From: Aggregatibacter kilianii | GTDB taxonomy: Bacteria > Pseudomonadota > Gammaproteobacteria > Enterobacterales > Pasteurellaceae | Length of the DNA stretch: 64,000 nt | Reading direction: 5' to 3' | Assembly (NCBI RefSeq): GCF_003130255.1 | Contig: NZ_NRCN01000001.1 | Span: 1,970,001-2,034,000 of the forward strand | Part shown: positions 18,838-26,245 of the stretch, piece after piece | How positions within the stretch are numbered: the first letter of the stretch is position 1 | Layout of the letters: the number at the start of each line of letters is the position of its first letter | Position numbers and translations under genes: made by a program | The notes under the pieces: generated by a model | Database searches by the model: none | What the model was told of the DNA's origin: nothing | The model's input: only the letters and a program-made list of their open reading frames with translations

Positions 18838-19026
18838 CTAGTGTTGGGTTTTTGCCATTTTTTTGCAGTGTTCAGCGCGTGCGCAGCACCAGTTGTGTTC
18901 GTCTGATTTATTAGTGGCAAGACAGGCTTTTAACCAGTTGCTGTAGGCCTGTGCATAATTGCCTGCGCGCTCAAGTTCAGCAGCGGTGTCGCTATATTCG
19001 CGGTACAATTTGCGTCTTTCATCCAT
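18838..19026 (-). CDS. ANR-family (AraC negative regulator) protein
   Basis: 62 aa. The pattern YREYSDTAAELERAGNYAQAY, then W-K-A-C-L, then NWCCARAEHC matches the ANR family, small proteins that bind and inhibit AraC-type virulence regulators in enterobacteria and are also common in phages. Here it is the first gene of the second leftward operon, right behind the CI-type operator-promoter. It could therefore act on host or phage regulators just after induction. The target is not known. Confidence 0.8.
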   Translation of the reverse strand: MDERRKLYREYSDTAAELERAGNYAQAYSNWLKACLATNKSDEHNWCCARAEHCKKMAKTQH

Positions 19027-19069
19027 GTGGTTTCCTCGGTTGTGTTGGTTGTTTTATTTGGTAAAATGT

Positions 19070-19089
19070 TTAGCAAAACGTTTTGCTAA
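19070..19089. promoter_or_regulatory. 20-bp perfect palindrome downstream of the second early promoter
   Basis: TTAGCAAAACGTTTTGCTAA is fully self-complementary and lies about where transcription would begin. One half (TTTTGCTAA) recurs at the first early promoter (24926-24934) with the other half changed. It is likely a binding site of a phage regulator such as the Cro-like protein. Confidence 0.65.
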
Positions 19090-19099
19090 GTTTTAGTGT

Positions 19100-19128
19100 A
19101 TTATGGTACTCGTTTGAGTACCTGTCAA
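19100..19128 (-). promoter_or_regulatory. Second early promoter with embedded repressor operator
   Basis: On the minus strand TTGACA (19128-19123), 17 bp, CATAAT (19105-19100). The spacer is filled by the palindrome GGTACTC-N4-GAGTACC (19105-19122), the same operator as at the first early promoter and the repressor. It drives the ANR-to-mor operon. Confidence 0.82.
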
Positions 19129-19194
19129 CTGCTTTTTTGCGTATATCTAAGATTTTTTTGTAAATGAAAAGTAAAGAGTGAAGGGGTATAAATA

Positions 19195-19216
19195 AGCCCG
19201 CACGGGGGCGGGCTTG
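19195..19216 (-). terminator. Terminator of the first early operon
   Basis: AGCCCGC and GCGGGCT pair around a short loop, followed on the minus strand by TTATTTATA. It ends the MuA-MuB-Gam transcript. Confidence 0.78.
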
Positions 19217-19223
19217 GAGGGCT

Positions 19224-19307
19224 TTACCAAAAGCGGCTAATCATAACAATGAGAATTAATGAAAAGGCCAGGTAAAACAATAAAAGGGTTTGTAACATCT
19301 CGTTCAT
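19224..19307 (-). CDS. 27-aa membrane peptide, second of a tandem pair
   Basis: 27 aa. MNEMLQTLLLFYLAF is followed by a hydrophobic run ending in SRFW: a single transmembrane segment with a short charged start. The ATG lies one base after the stop of the other 27-aa frame (TGAGATG), with AGGATATTGAG upstream. It might be a small toxin, lysis timer or exclusion peptide. Confidence 0.55.
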   Translation of the reverse strand: MNEMLQTLLLFYLAFSLILIVMISRFW

Positions 19308-19308
19308 C

Positions 19309-19392
19309 TCAATATCCTGCCTTATCCAACAAGCCGAAAATCACGGTAAAGATGGCGCCGATGATAAGATACGTCAATGGGTCTGTAAGCAT
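19309..19392 (-). CDS. 27-aa membrane peptide, first of a tandem pair
   Basis: 27 aa. MLTDPLTYLIIGAIFTVIFG is followed by LLDKAGY: one hydrophobic helix. The ATG overlaps the gam stop codon (TAATG), so translation coupling is likely. It is too short for standard gene finders. Confidence 0.55.
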   Translation of the reverse strand: MLTDPLTYLIIGAIFTVIFGLLDKAGY

Positions 19393-19913
19393 TAGGCCGC
19401 TTCCTGTTCAAATGGGGTGATCACAAAGTCTTCTACGCCGCTAATAACTTTAATGCCAGCAATGCCGGCGACCGCGCTTTTCTCGTTGAGAATGGCTTCT
19501 TTGTTGATTTCCTCTTTTGTTCGAATAAAGCGTTCCAGGCCGTGAATACGTAAGTTTTGTAACACGGAATCCACCCCGGTGACTTTCACGCTCGGGTTAC
19601 GCACCCGCCAGGACACCTCGCCCGTCACCAAATTGGCGGTTTTGGTTTTGCCGCCGTTGGTGATTTGGTCACGGTTAGCCTCACTCCAATATTGCACCCC
19701 GTTAGAAAGGGTTTTAATGCGTTCTTGCAGCGGGGCAAATTTATCCTTGTAGCTTTCTGTAATTTCGGCGATCTTGTCGTTCATTTCCGCTTCCAGGCGC
19801 GCCACTTCTCGGTTTAAATCACCGATGGTTTTAATATCACCGGCGGCATCTTCGCGCGTTTGCGGTACATAGATTTGTGCAGTTGCTTTAACTCGGGTAG
19901 CTGATTTAGCCAT
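19392..19913 (-). CDS. gam: Gam-like host-nuclease inhibitor (Mu Gam)
   Basis: 173 aa from the ATG at 19913, which has AAGGAG upstream; the frame runs further up to 20156, but that part is an out-of-frame overlap of the preceding gene. The Mu Gam fold is recognisable: a long helical pair (about 30-75) and the GEVSWRVRNPSVKVTG and LERFIRTKEEINKEAIL segments. Gam binds double-strand DNA ends and protects them from host exonucleases, and is a Ku homologue. It follows MuB, as in Mu. Confidence 0.9.
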   Translation of the reverse strand: MAKSATRVKATAQIYVPQTREDAAGDIKTIGDLNREVARLEAEMNDKIAEITESYKDKFAPLQERIKTLSNGVQYWSEANRDQITNGGKTKTANLVTGEVSWRVRNPSVKVTGVDSVLQNLRIHGLERFIRTKEEINKEAILNEKSAVAGIAGIKVISGVEDFVITPFEQEAA

Positions 19914-19924
19914 ATAAAAACTCC

Positions 19925-20272
19925 TTAATGAATAGTGATGTTGATGTCGTGTTTTAGAAACGAAAACATAATTCTGCATCCCGCAATCATGCATTCGGCC
20001 GTGCAGACAATGCTGTCGTCTCCTTCGTGGGTTTGCATTACCACCTCTGCCTTGCCTCGGGCAATCCAGCGTCGGGTTAATGCGTTGTGTCGTACGGTAA
20101 TAATCGGCACGGTGGCCAAAAATACATGGCGTACGACTAAGCCGATTCGGTTGCACTCCATTACGGCTTTTTCGGCTAAATTAAGCTGGCTTAAAGCGTG
20201 CATCGTGGCCAAACTTAACGGCTTTTGCACCTTGGCTTTTGTTTTAGGTGCTTTGTTCGGTTTTGCGGTCAT
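19925..20272 (-). CDS. Hypothetical early phage protein between MuB and Gam
   Basis: 115 aa from the ATG at 20272, one base after the MuB stop, with AAAGGGG upstream. The N-terminus is basic (AKPNKAPKTKAKVQK). The C-terminal part is rich in Cys/His, but no metal motif is certain. Genes in this place in Mu-like phages are accessory and poorly known. Confidence 0.65.
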   Translation of the reverse strand: MTAKPNKAPKTKAKVQKPLSLATMHALSQLNLAEKAVMECNRIGLVVRHVFLATVPIITVRHNALTRRWIARGKAEVVMQTHEGDDSIVCTAECMIAGCRIMFSFLKHDINITIH

Positions 20273-20273
20273 C

Positions 20274-21455
20274 TCAAACCCCTTTGATGACATCGGCGCT
20301 GACTAACGGCGCGCCCAGTTCGGCGGCAAGATTCATCGCGCCGGTGATAAGGTTGCCCACCGCGAGTGGATATAACAGGCTGTGTTGGGTTTTTGCCCGG
20401 CTATTAGTCATCACTAAGCGGTTGCGTAACGCGTCCAACGCGTCACGCTCGAAAATATCGGCAGTTTTGCGACCCACCGCTTTTAACCGCCACGCCACGT
20501 ATTCTTCGAGGCAGTTATCTAACGGCGCCAGCTCGACAATTTCGCAACGTTGCACCACTTCGCGCACCTCAAAGTTGCGTTCGGAGAGTTTTTGTTTAAG
20601 TTCCGGTTGACCGATTAACACAATGGAAAGCAATTTCTTAAACCCGTCTTCCAGCTCAAAAAAGCGTTTCAAATGTTTTAAGGTCGGTACAGGCAGGCTG
20701 TGCGCTTCCTCAATAATTAAAATATGCTGATTGCCGGCGCGGGCGCTCTCTTTTAATACGCGGTGTAGTTGACGGAAACGCGCTTCCGGTGAGCGTTTTA
20801 CGCTTTCCAACGGGGCTAGGGTGTTAATGATGCTTTCCGCAATATGTGCCGCTTTTAAGGTTTTGCCTTTGAGGTCGTTGTCCTCCATGGCGATGATGTA
20901 AGGCTCAATCACAATCACCGGCAAGCCGTCGTGATTAATGCGCTCAATCAAATCACGGCGCAGGGTGGATTTGCCGGCACCGCTTTCGCCGACCACCGCC
21001 ATAAACCCGCCGAAACGTGCGGTTTGGAACAACGCTTCACGCACATAACGCACATCGGGGGAAGAAAACACTTCCTCTGCCGACCGCACTTCGTCCGTGA
21101 ACGGGTTGTTAAATAATGAAAAATGTTTTTTAGTGGCTGGAAATAAAGCCTGTTTTGCGAGTAACATAGTGTCTTCCTCTGTTGTAGTTATTGACTGCTC
21201 GTCAAGGTTAGGGGAATCCTCCGCAGGCGTTGCCGCGCCTGCGGAATCTTCCGTTAAAAGCTCAGAAAGTGCGGTAGAAATCCCCAGTGTTTTTAACACT
21301 TCGGTCAACCGTGTTTTAAATTGCTCGGTGCCGGTCTTAATCAGCAAACCGTGATTCACTAAATTAGTGATCACCGCCGGGGAAACTAGCAACAGCCTTG
21401 CCAGTTTGCGTTGAGAAATGCCTTTCTCTTCTAAAATTGCTTTAAGTTTCAACAT
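20274..21455 (-). CDS. MuB-like transposition target-selection ATPase
   Basis: 393 aa AAA+ ATPase. An N-terminal Cro-like helix-turn-helix (about 12-36, KGISQRKLARLLLVSPAVIT) is followed by an acidic linker rich in Ala/Glu/Thr (about 65-98). The ATPase core follows, with Walker A GESGAGKST (156-164) and Walker B HILIIEEAH. MuB binds target DNA, delivers it to MuA and provides target immunity. It is longer than Mu's 312 aa mainly because of the linker. It lies 12 nt after the transposase gene. Confidence 0.9.
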   Translation of the reverse strand: MLKLKAILEEKGISQRKLARLLLVSPAVITNLVNHGLLIKTGTEQFKTRLTEVLKTLGISTALSELLTEDSAGAATPAEDSPNLDEQSITTTEEDTMLLAKQALFPATKKHFSLFNNPFTDEVRSAEEVFSSPDVRYVREALFQTARFGGFMAVVGESGAGKSTLRRDLIERINHDGLPVIVIEPYIIAMEDNDLKGKTLKAAHIAESIINTLAPLESVKRSPEARFRQLHRVLKESARAGNQHILIIEEAHSLPVPTLKHLKRFFELEDGFKKLLSIVLIGQPELKQKLSERNFEVREVVQRCEIVELAPLDNCLEEYVAWRLKAVGRKTADIFERDALDALRNRLVMTNSRAKTQHSLLYPLAVGNLITGAMNLAAELGAPLVSADVIKGV

Positions 21456-21467
21456 AATGCCGTCCTT

Positions 21468-23240
21468 TTATGCGTTGACTAAACGCAATGGTTTCGCGGT
21501 TGCCGGTAAGTGATCTTGCGCAAGTAATGCTTCCAATTCCTGCTCGCTCATGCCGTTTGGATAACGCTGATTTAGCCATTTCATGGTGTCAGCCGTGTAT
21601 TCATGGCCGAAACGGGCTTTAAGCCGTTTTGCCACCTCAATCGTGTTGAGAGGAGCAAGCTCAACCCGTTTGGCGTTGGCGGTCAATTCGTGCTCTTGTC
21701 CGCGTTTCGGCATGAAATCCACATAATCGTGTTCTTTCACCACTTTGAATGGGTCAATACGACCACCAAATAAAGGCGCTTTGGCTTTCTTGGCGGCTTT
21801 CACCTCATCGTCCGTGTCGGCGTCGTATGCGATGCGCTCTACGGTCTCTTTGTTGTACTCAAACACGCTCTTATTGTGCGGTTTGTACTCTTCGCCGATA
21901 ACTGCCGCATCCACGCGGAACCCGTGGTCGTCGTATGCCACCGGCTCAACCACCGTCCAGTATTGTTGCCCTTCATCGTCCACTCGTTGCACCTGAATGC
22001 AGTCAGGACGGTAAGGGTTTTTGCCAATGGTGATTTCCGTGCCCACCATGGCTTCGGTGATGTGGCGTACATCATAGGTTTTGGCGTCAAAGCTCACTGT
22101 TAATTCTGAGCTCACTTTGCGGGTGGTGAGTTTGGTCACCATCAATTCGCGGCAAATAGCAAGGCTTGGCGCCATTACTAATTGCTCGGCGGTAATCCCA
22201 AGCCAGGCTTGGTAGCGTGTTTTGTTGTGGCGTGTATGTACGGCAGTGCCGTTAAAATACGTCATCCAACGTCCCGCCAGTTGATTCAGCTCGGCCAACC
22301 CGCTCACCCGGGTGAAGCGCAAACCGCTCTCAAACTGCCGTTCCACAATATCGTTGCCTTTTTCCACCTGCCCCTTGGCGCGCGGTTTGCCCGGTGCGTT
22401 GACTTGCAATTTAATGCCGAGCTGATTGCACAAATGGGCGAACATGGCGGAAGTATTCGCCGAGCCCGGGTCAAGCATCACCATTTTCGGCACACCACAA
22501 AACGGATCTTTTGTATCGCGTTTTTGCATGGCATTAATAAAGCAGTTACATAGGTTTTCTGCGCTTTCACCGCCATACACATACTGCACAAAGATTACCC
22601 CGGAGGCATGGTCGGTAATCACATACCGCCACACCCGTTGGTTTTCCACTTTTTTGATGTTGGCAGGTTTGTTTTTGTAAAACTCCTTTTCTTCCATCAA
22701 ATTCAGCCCGTTTCCGCCGTCCGCTTGCTCTTTGAGGTAATACAACACACACAAAGAAGGGTCGATTTGCCAGCAATGATTTGGATGTAAACTCTTCATG
22801 GCATTCACCGGTGCTGGGCGGGACAGTTGTTCCGGGTGTAGGTTGTAAGCGCGTAATGCGCGGCTAACCGCACTTTCCGAAAGCAACCGCACTTCCCCTG
22901 TGCTTTCGTCGATGTATTCCGCCTTGATCTCACCGTTGGCGCGTAGCACCTCTAACACGCTTGCTAAGCTCGACATTACTTTATTGTGGACCCCGCGCCG
23001 ACAAGCCAGCCAGTAAGCGGATATGGTTTGCGCTTCGTCCAGCTCTAGCGCTACCGCGCCTTTATCACTGCGTTGTTTGCGCGCTTTCGGGGCGCATAGA
23101 CTTTTAAGTTCACGCATTAACGTGGCATGGCTAACATTGAGTAACTCACAGGCTTGCGCATACACCTCGCCTTTTTTGCCGTGCGGGGCATTGGCGGCTT
23201 GTTGCGCAATTTCGAGGAGTTTTTCAGGTAAAATCGCCAT
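21468..23240 (-). CDS. MuA-type DDE transposase
   Basis: 590 aa. N-terminal DNA-binding helices (about 1-130) precede the RNase H core: WQIDPS (Asp160), VMLDPGSANT (Asp257) and GQVEKGN (Glu293), with 35 residues between the last two, the classic DD35E spacing. A Mu-transposase C-terminal beta-barrel (about 355-440) follows, then a C-terminal segment (about 490-590) likely to contact MuB. It catalyses end cleavage and strand transfer for integration and replicative transposition. AAGGA precedes the ATG. Confidence 0.95.
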   Translation of the reverse strand: MAILPEKLLEIAQQAANAPHGKKGEVYAQACELLNVSHATLMRELKSLCAPKARKQRSDKGAVALELDEAQTISAYWLACRRGVHNKVMSSLASVLEVLRANGEIKAEYIDESTGEVRLLSESAVSRALRAYNLHPEQLSRPAPVNAMKSLHPNHCWQIDPSLCVLYYLKEQADGGNGLNLMEEKEFYKNKPANIKKVENQRVWRYVITDHASGVIFVQYVYGGESAENLCNCFINAMQKRDTKDPFCGVPKMVMLDPGSANTSAMFAHLCNQLGIKLQVNAPGKPRAKGQVEKGNDIVERQFESGLRFTRVSGLAELNQLAGRWMTYFNGTAVHTRHNKTRYQAWLGITAEQLVMAPSLAICRELMVTKLTTRKVSSELTVSFDAKTYDVRHITEAMVGTEITIGKNPYRPDCIQVQRVDDEGQQYWTVVEPVAYDDHGFRVDAAVIGEEYKPHNKSVFEYNKETVERIAYDADTDDEVKAAKKAKAPLFGGRIDPFKVVKEHDYVDFMPKRGQEHELTANAKRVELAPLNTIEVAKRLKARFGHEYTADTMKWLNQRYPNGMSEQELEALLAQDHLPATAKPLRLVNA

Positions 23241-23251
23241 AACGTAAATCC

Positions 23252-24196
23252 TTATTGATTTTCACCATTTAAAATGGCGTTAAATTCCGCGTCGTAGTCT
23301 TTGCCTTCAAAACCTTCTCGCGCCCATTCAGGGCGGTTGTCACCGTCCGCCAAACGCGGCAAATTAAAGGCGGTGCGCAACTCGTTAAGCACTAACTCAA
23401 TCTCCGCAAGCGTACCCACCATAAATTGTTTATGGTCAATGCCGCTTTCTTGCGTGTGACTATCCAACGTTTCAAAGGCTTTCCACACTTGCCCGCGTAA
23501 AATCGCTTCGGCGTTGTAAACCAGTTGCGAGGTTTCTTTGCGCAACAAGCCGCCTTTTTCGTCCGGGCTTAACGTGTTGATGTGGTTTTTCTTTTTCTCC
23601 AACTCGATGTCGAGCTGGTTAATGCGGTCATTTTTGTTTTTTAACACCTTGCTTTGCGCTTCATAGTTGGCATGGCTTTGTTTTAATTGCCCCTCTAAGA
23701 TTTGTTTTTCTTGTGCGTGTTTTGCGGTCAATTCTTCGATTTTTTCCAACAATTCTTCTTTGTCGGCACTTTCTGAAAATTCGGCATCCACAATTTCGGC
23801 GCGGGCATCTTCCGGTAATTTGCGCAGTTTGCGCATTTCGCGGTAGCCTAAGCCGAGGCGTTGGCTGGTTTCTAAAAAGTCTTCTCCTAATTTGCTGAGG
23901 TTTAATAAATCTTCATCAACCTTTTTCTCGGTTAAACCGCAGGCTCTACAATAATCTGCCCAACTGCTGACGGTCAGCAGTTTTCCATCTTGGTCAATAT
24001 AGCTTAACCCTTTGTATTTTTTAGAATTCTTTATTTCATGCAACACTTTCAAACTGCTGACGGTCAGGAGTTTTCCGATAAAGTTAAAACCTTTTAACAT
24101 CCCCATCGCTTCATGAGCTTCTGCGAGGTCTTGAGTCATTTGTTTTGCAACTAATGACATAGCGTTTTGTTTTTGTTCCATTGTTAAATCTGTCAT
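23252..24196 (-). CDS. Hypothetical coiled-coil early phage protein
   Basis: 314 aa with a long coiled coil at about 150-215. The N-terminal part holds two copies of GKLLTVSS exactly 30 residues apart (about 41 and 71), encoded by a duplicated palindromic DNA segment. The position just before the transposase is typical of B3-type transposable phages, where a similar-sized protein occurs. The function is unknown; a DNA-binding accessory is possible. Confidence 0.65.
   Translation of the reverse strand: MTDLTMEQKQNAMSLVAKQMTQDLAEAHEAMGMLKGFNFIGKLLTVSSLKVLHEIKNSKKYKGLSYIDQDGKLLTVSSWADYCRACGLTEKKVDEDLLNLSKLGEDFLETSQRLGLGYREMRKLRKLPEDARAEIVDAEFSESADKEELLEKIEELTAKHAQEKQILEGQLKQSHANYEAQSKVLKNKNDRINQLDIELEKKKNHINTLSPDEKGGLLRKETSQLVYNAEAILRGQVWKAFETLDSHTQESGIDHKQFMVGTLAEIELVLNELRTAFNLPRLADGDNRPEWAREGFEGKDYDAEFNAILNGENQ
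23962..24076. repeat. Pair of 25-bp direct repeats, each containing a palindrome
   Basis: The copies at 23962-23986 and 24052-24076 differ at one base and lie 90 bp apart, in the same reading frame. The core ACTGCTGACGGTCAGCAGT is a perfect 9-1-9 palindrome in the first copy and has one mismatch in the second. Confidence 0.85.
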
Positions 24197-24205
24197 GGTT
24201 TATCC

Positions 24206-24502
24206 TTAGTAGGCGGCGGTGCCTAAGCGTTGTTTAAGTTCGTTAATTTGTGCGCTTGCCTTGTCCATATTGGCGGCGTGGCGCATGGCGATTTGAGCAA
24301 AGAGGGAGCTGAAGGCAAACTTGCCGCTTTCCAACTTAATCACAAAACCCTCATTTTTGAGTACATCAAGGGTGCGGCTGATATTTGCCGGGCTTTCGTC
24401 TAGCGCAGTGGCAAGTTCTTTGTTGCTTAACCCATTGAACGAATTGTTTTGTAACACTTTAATCACCCTCAAAGCACGCTGTGCCGAATTGACCTTCTCC
24501 AT
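24206..24502 (-). CDS. Winged-helix (IclR-type HTH) phage regulator
   Basis: 98 aa. RALRVIKVLQNNSFNGLSNKELATALDESPANISRTLDVLKNEGFVIKLESGKFAFSS is a standard IclR-like winged helix without an effector domain; a short helical tail follows. Such small proteins occur upstream of transposase genes in B3-like phages. The start has AAGGAG lying in the end of the 59-aa gene. Confidence 0.78.
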   Translation of the reverse strand: MEKVNSAQRALRVIKVLQNNSFNGLSNKELATALDESPANISRTLDVLKNEGFVIKLESGKFAFSSLFAQIAMRHAANMDKASAQINELKQRLGTAAY

Positions 24503-24512
24503 GTCACACTCC

Positions 24513-24692
24513 TTATTTCACAAAACGGGCGGCAACGGATAACGGTACGCCAAACTCTTCGGCAATATCGCGCGCATCACGATTACGGCCGTTATTTTTG
24601 ACGGCTTGGTTGCTGATGACGTTTTTTGCTTTGGTGGCGCGGTATTGACAGGCTAAAAAGCGGTTATGTAGTTTGATAAGTAGGCTTTTCAT
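24513..24692 (-). CDS. Small basic phage protein (59 aa)
   Basis: 59 aa, begins MKSLLIKLHNRFLACQYRAT and is rich in Lys/Arg. The second half, NRDARDIAEEFGVPLSVAARFVK, looks like a small helical DNA-binding segment. It lies between two early regulators with no room for another gene. Function unknown. Confidence 0.62.
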   Translation of the reverse strand: MKSLLIKLHNRFLACQYRATKAKNVISNQAVKNNGRNRDARDIAEEFGVPLSVAARFVK

Positions 24693-24703
24693 ATGGCACC
24701 TCG

Positions 24704-24886
24704 TTAGTTAATCGGTTTTTTGAGTCCAAGTTTTAAGGCGATTTCATGCGCCTTGCCACGGTCACCTTTGGCGAATCCGTTCAACACACGGGAAACTTCC
24801 ACGGGGGTGTAACCGTGTTCTTTGGCCCACGCGGCGAACGTCCAACCGTTTTGTTTAAATTTGCGTTTTACTGCTTCTGGTGTCAT
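24704..24886 (-). CDS. Cro/Ner-like small HTH protein
   Basis: 60 aa, essentially one helix-turn-helix: WTFAAWAKEHGYTPVEVSRVLNGF, then the RGKAHEIALKLGLK tail found in phage DNA-binding proteins of this size. It is the first gene of the leftward early operon and divergent from the CI-like repressor, which is the place of Ner or Cro. AGGAGA precedes the ATG. It probably turns down the early and repressor promoters. Confidence 0.82.
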   Translation of the reverse strand: MTPEAVKRKFKQNGWTFAAWAKEHGYTPVEVSRVLNGFAKGDRGKAHEIALKLGLKKPIN

Positions 24887-24944
24887 TATTAGCTCTCCTG
24901 TTGTTGATTAAAGATTTACGAAATGTTTTGCTAAGTTTTAAAGT

Positions 24945-24973
24945 ATTATGGTACTCATTTGAGTACCTGTCAA
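24945..24973 (-). promoter_or_regulatory. First early promoter with embedded repressor operator
   Basis: On the minus strand TTGACA (24973-24968), 17 bp, CATAAT (24950-24945). The palindrome GGTACTC-N4-GAGTACC (24950-24967) fills the spacer. It drives the Cro-MuA-MuB-Gam operon and lies 33 bp before the repressor ATG, so repressor binding here could also govern its own expression. Confidence 0.85.
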
Positions 24974-25000
24974 CAGTTTTTTTGAGTATTTGAGGTTTTT

Positions 25001-25408
25001 ATGTCTATAGGTCCAAGATTAAAAGAAGAGAGAGAAAGAATAGGTCTTACACAGGCGGCATTGGGTGCCGTGGGTGGCGTTCAAAAACAGGCGCAGTTGA
25101 AGTATGAAAGCGGTGTAAGAACGCCGTCAGCAGAATATTTAATTGAAATATCAAAAATTGGAATTGATGTTAATTATGTTCTTTTTGGGGTGCGTTCAAA
25201 CGCTGAACTAACATCAGAAGAACAACAGCTACTAGAAACATTTCGCGCCGCGCCGCCAGTAATGCGCCAATTTATGCTTGGAGGGGCAGGTGCCGGCATG
25301 AAAATTGAAGGCAATCATAACCAACAACACAACCATACAGACGCTGATAACATGGAAATCAAAGGCGATAACAATGTACAAATTTCAGGGAGATCCCGAA
25401 AGAGATAG
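25001..25408 (+). CDS. CI-like phage repressor (XRE HTH)
   Basis: 135 aa. Residues 3-60 form an XRE helix-turn-helix (LKEERERIGLTQAALGAVGG). No S24 peptidase domain is present, so SOS-type self-cleavage is not expected. The tail is an unusual Asn/His/Asp-rich stretch ending in a GDNNVQISG motif. The gene is divergent from the early operon, with a palindromic operator between. This is the only rightward regulator gene, so it most likely maintains lysogeny. Confidence 0.83.
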   Translation: MSIGPRLKEERERIGLTQAALGAVGGVQKQAQLKYESGVRTPSAEYLIEISKIGIDVNYVLFGVRSNAELTSEEQQLLETFRAAPPVMRQFMLGGAGAGMKIEGNHNQQHNHTDADNMEIKGDNNVQISGRSRKR

Positions 25409-25442
25409 ATTCTAATTAGCTAACAACAAGGAGGAAAAAGCT

Positions 25443-25964
25443 ATGAAGATGAAAATAACGGGGAATGGAAATACTCAGGTTTATCTTAAGCAACTCACGG
25501 TAATAGATAAAATCTTTGAGGCCATTGGGCAACAAGAAGTAAATGAGATAAATCTATCTGAATATTCGGAAAAACAACTTATTCGTGCGAGGCGAAAGTT
25601 AACCCGGGAACGGCTGAAAATATTGCTCGTTGCAATGACCCAGCGTGATATTACGCGGTTATTTATCGGATACATCATTTTTATGATATGCCTTCAGTTG
25701 TCCGGCAGCACATTTTCTTTGACTGATAGCAGTGCCATTTGGTTTTTTATTAGTGTCACTGCTATCTTTTTACTTTTTATCTTTTGGCTTAATTTTCTGA
25801 GCGCTAAGGTTAAGCTGGACACCAAGGCAATAGATATTCTATTTGCTCAAAACTGGCAACGGAAAGAGCTTATAAATGCCGAGTTACAGCGCCGTATGCA
25901 TGTCACATTCCTGCAAAAGTGCGGCATAAAAGACAATATTTTGGAATACATCGACAAAGAATAA
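25443..25964 (+). CDS. Two-helix membrane protein next to the repressor
   Basis: 173 aa with two strong hydrophobic segments (about 77-95 and 101-122) between basic soluble ends. The N-terminus MKMKITGNGNTQVY echoes the GDNNVQ motif at the end of the repressor. AAGGAGG lies just upstream. The likely expression from the lysogen (downstream of the repressor) suggests a lysogenic-conversion role such as superinfection exclusion, which is inference only. Confidence 0.65.
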   Translation: MKMKITGNGNTQVYLKQLTVIDKIFEAIGQQEVNEINLSEYSEKQLIRARRKLTRERLKILLVAMTQRDITRLFIGYIIFMICLQLSGSTFSLTDSSAIWFFISVTAIFLLFIFWLNFLSAKVKLDTKAIDILFAQNWQRKELINAELQRRMHVTFLQKCGIKDNILEYIDKE

Positions 25965-25995
25965 ATAAGAAACTAATAAAATAACCGGAGGGAAC

Positions 25996-26244
25996 ATGAA
26001 AAATCTAGAAAATATCATCATTGAAGAAATGGAAAAACACCATCCAAATCCTGTATCGGACGCCGAATTTTGGCGAAAACTTGAAGAAACCTACAGCGAG
26101 TTTGAATTAAATAATGTGGTGATGGGCTTGTATAAGCGCGGCGTAATTGGGTTTATGCCGTACCATAAAAAAGGCTCACCGACAGAACCACCGGCAAGCC
26201 CTTATAAAATCGTTTATCGCGCGATGACGCTTCGGAAACGCTAA
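25996..26244 (+). CDS. Hypothetical phage protein (82 aa)
   Basis: 82 aa, winged-helix-like in its middle (VSDAEFWRKLEETYSEFELNNVV then GLYKRGVIGFMP), with a basic C-terminus. A CGGAGGG ribosome site precedes the ATG. It is the third gene of the rightward repressor transcript and ends 1 nt before a convergent gene. Function unknown. Confidence 0.65.
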   Translation: MKNLENIIIEEMEKHHPNPVSDAEFWRKLEETYSEFELNNVVMGLYKRGVIGFMPYHKKGSPTEPPASPYKIVYRAMTLRKR

Positions 26245-26245
26245 A

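Noticed and set aside
19914-20156. N-terminal extension of Gam
   Set aside because: It lies in the coding region of the preceding gene in another frame; the ATG at 19913 has an AAGGAG site.
14883-24886. Reversed early region as an assembly error
   Set aside because: Promoters, terminators and overlapping start/stop signals are all consistent with the leftward direction, and both prophage ends match.
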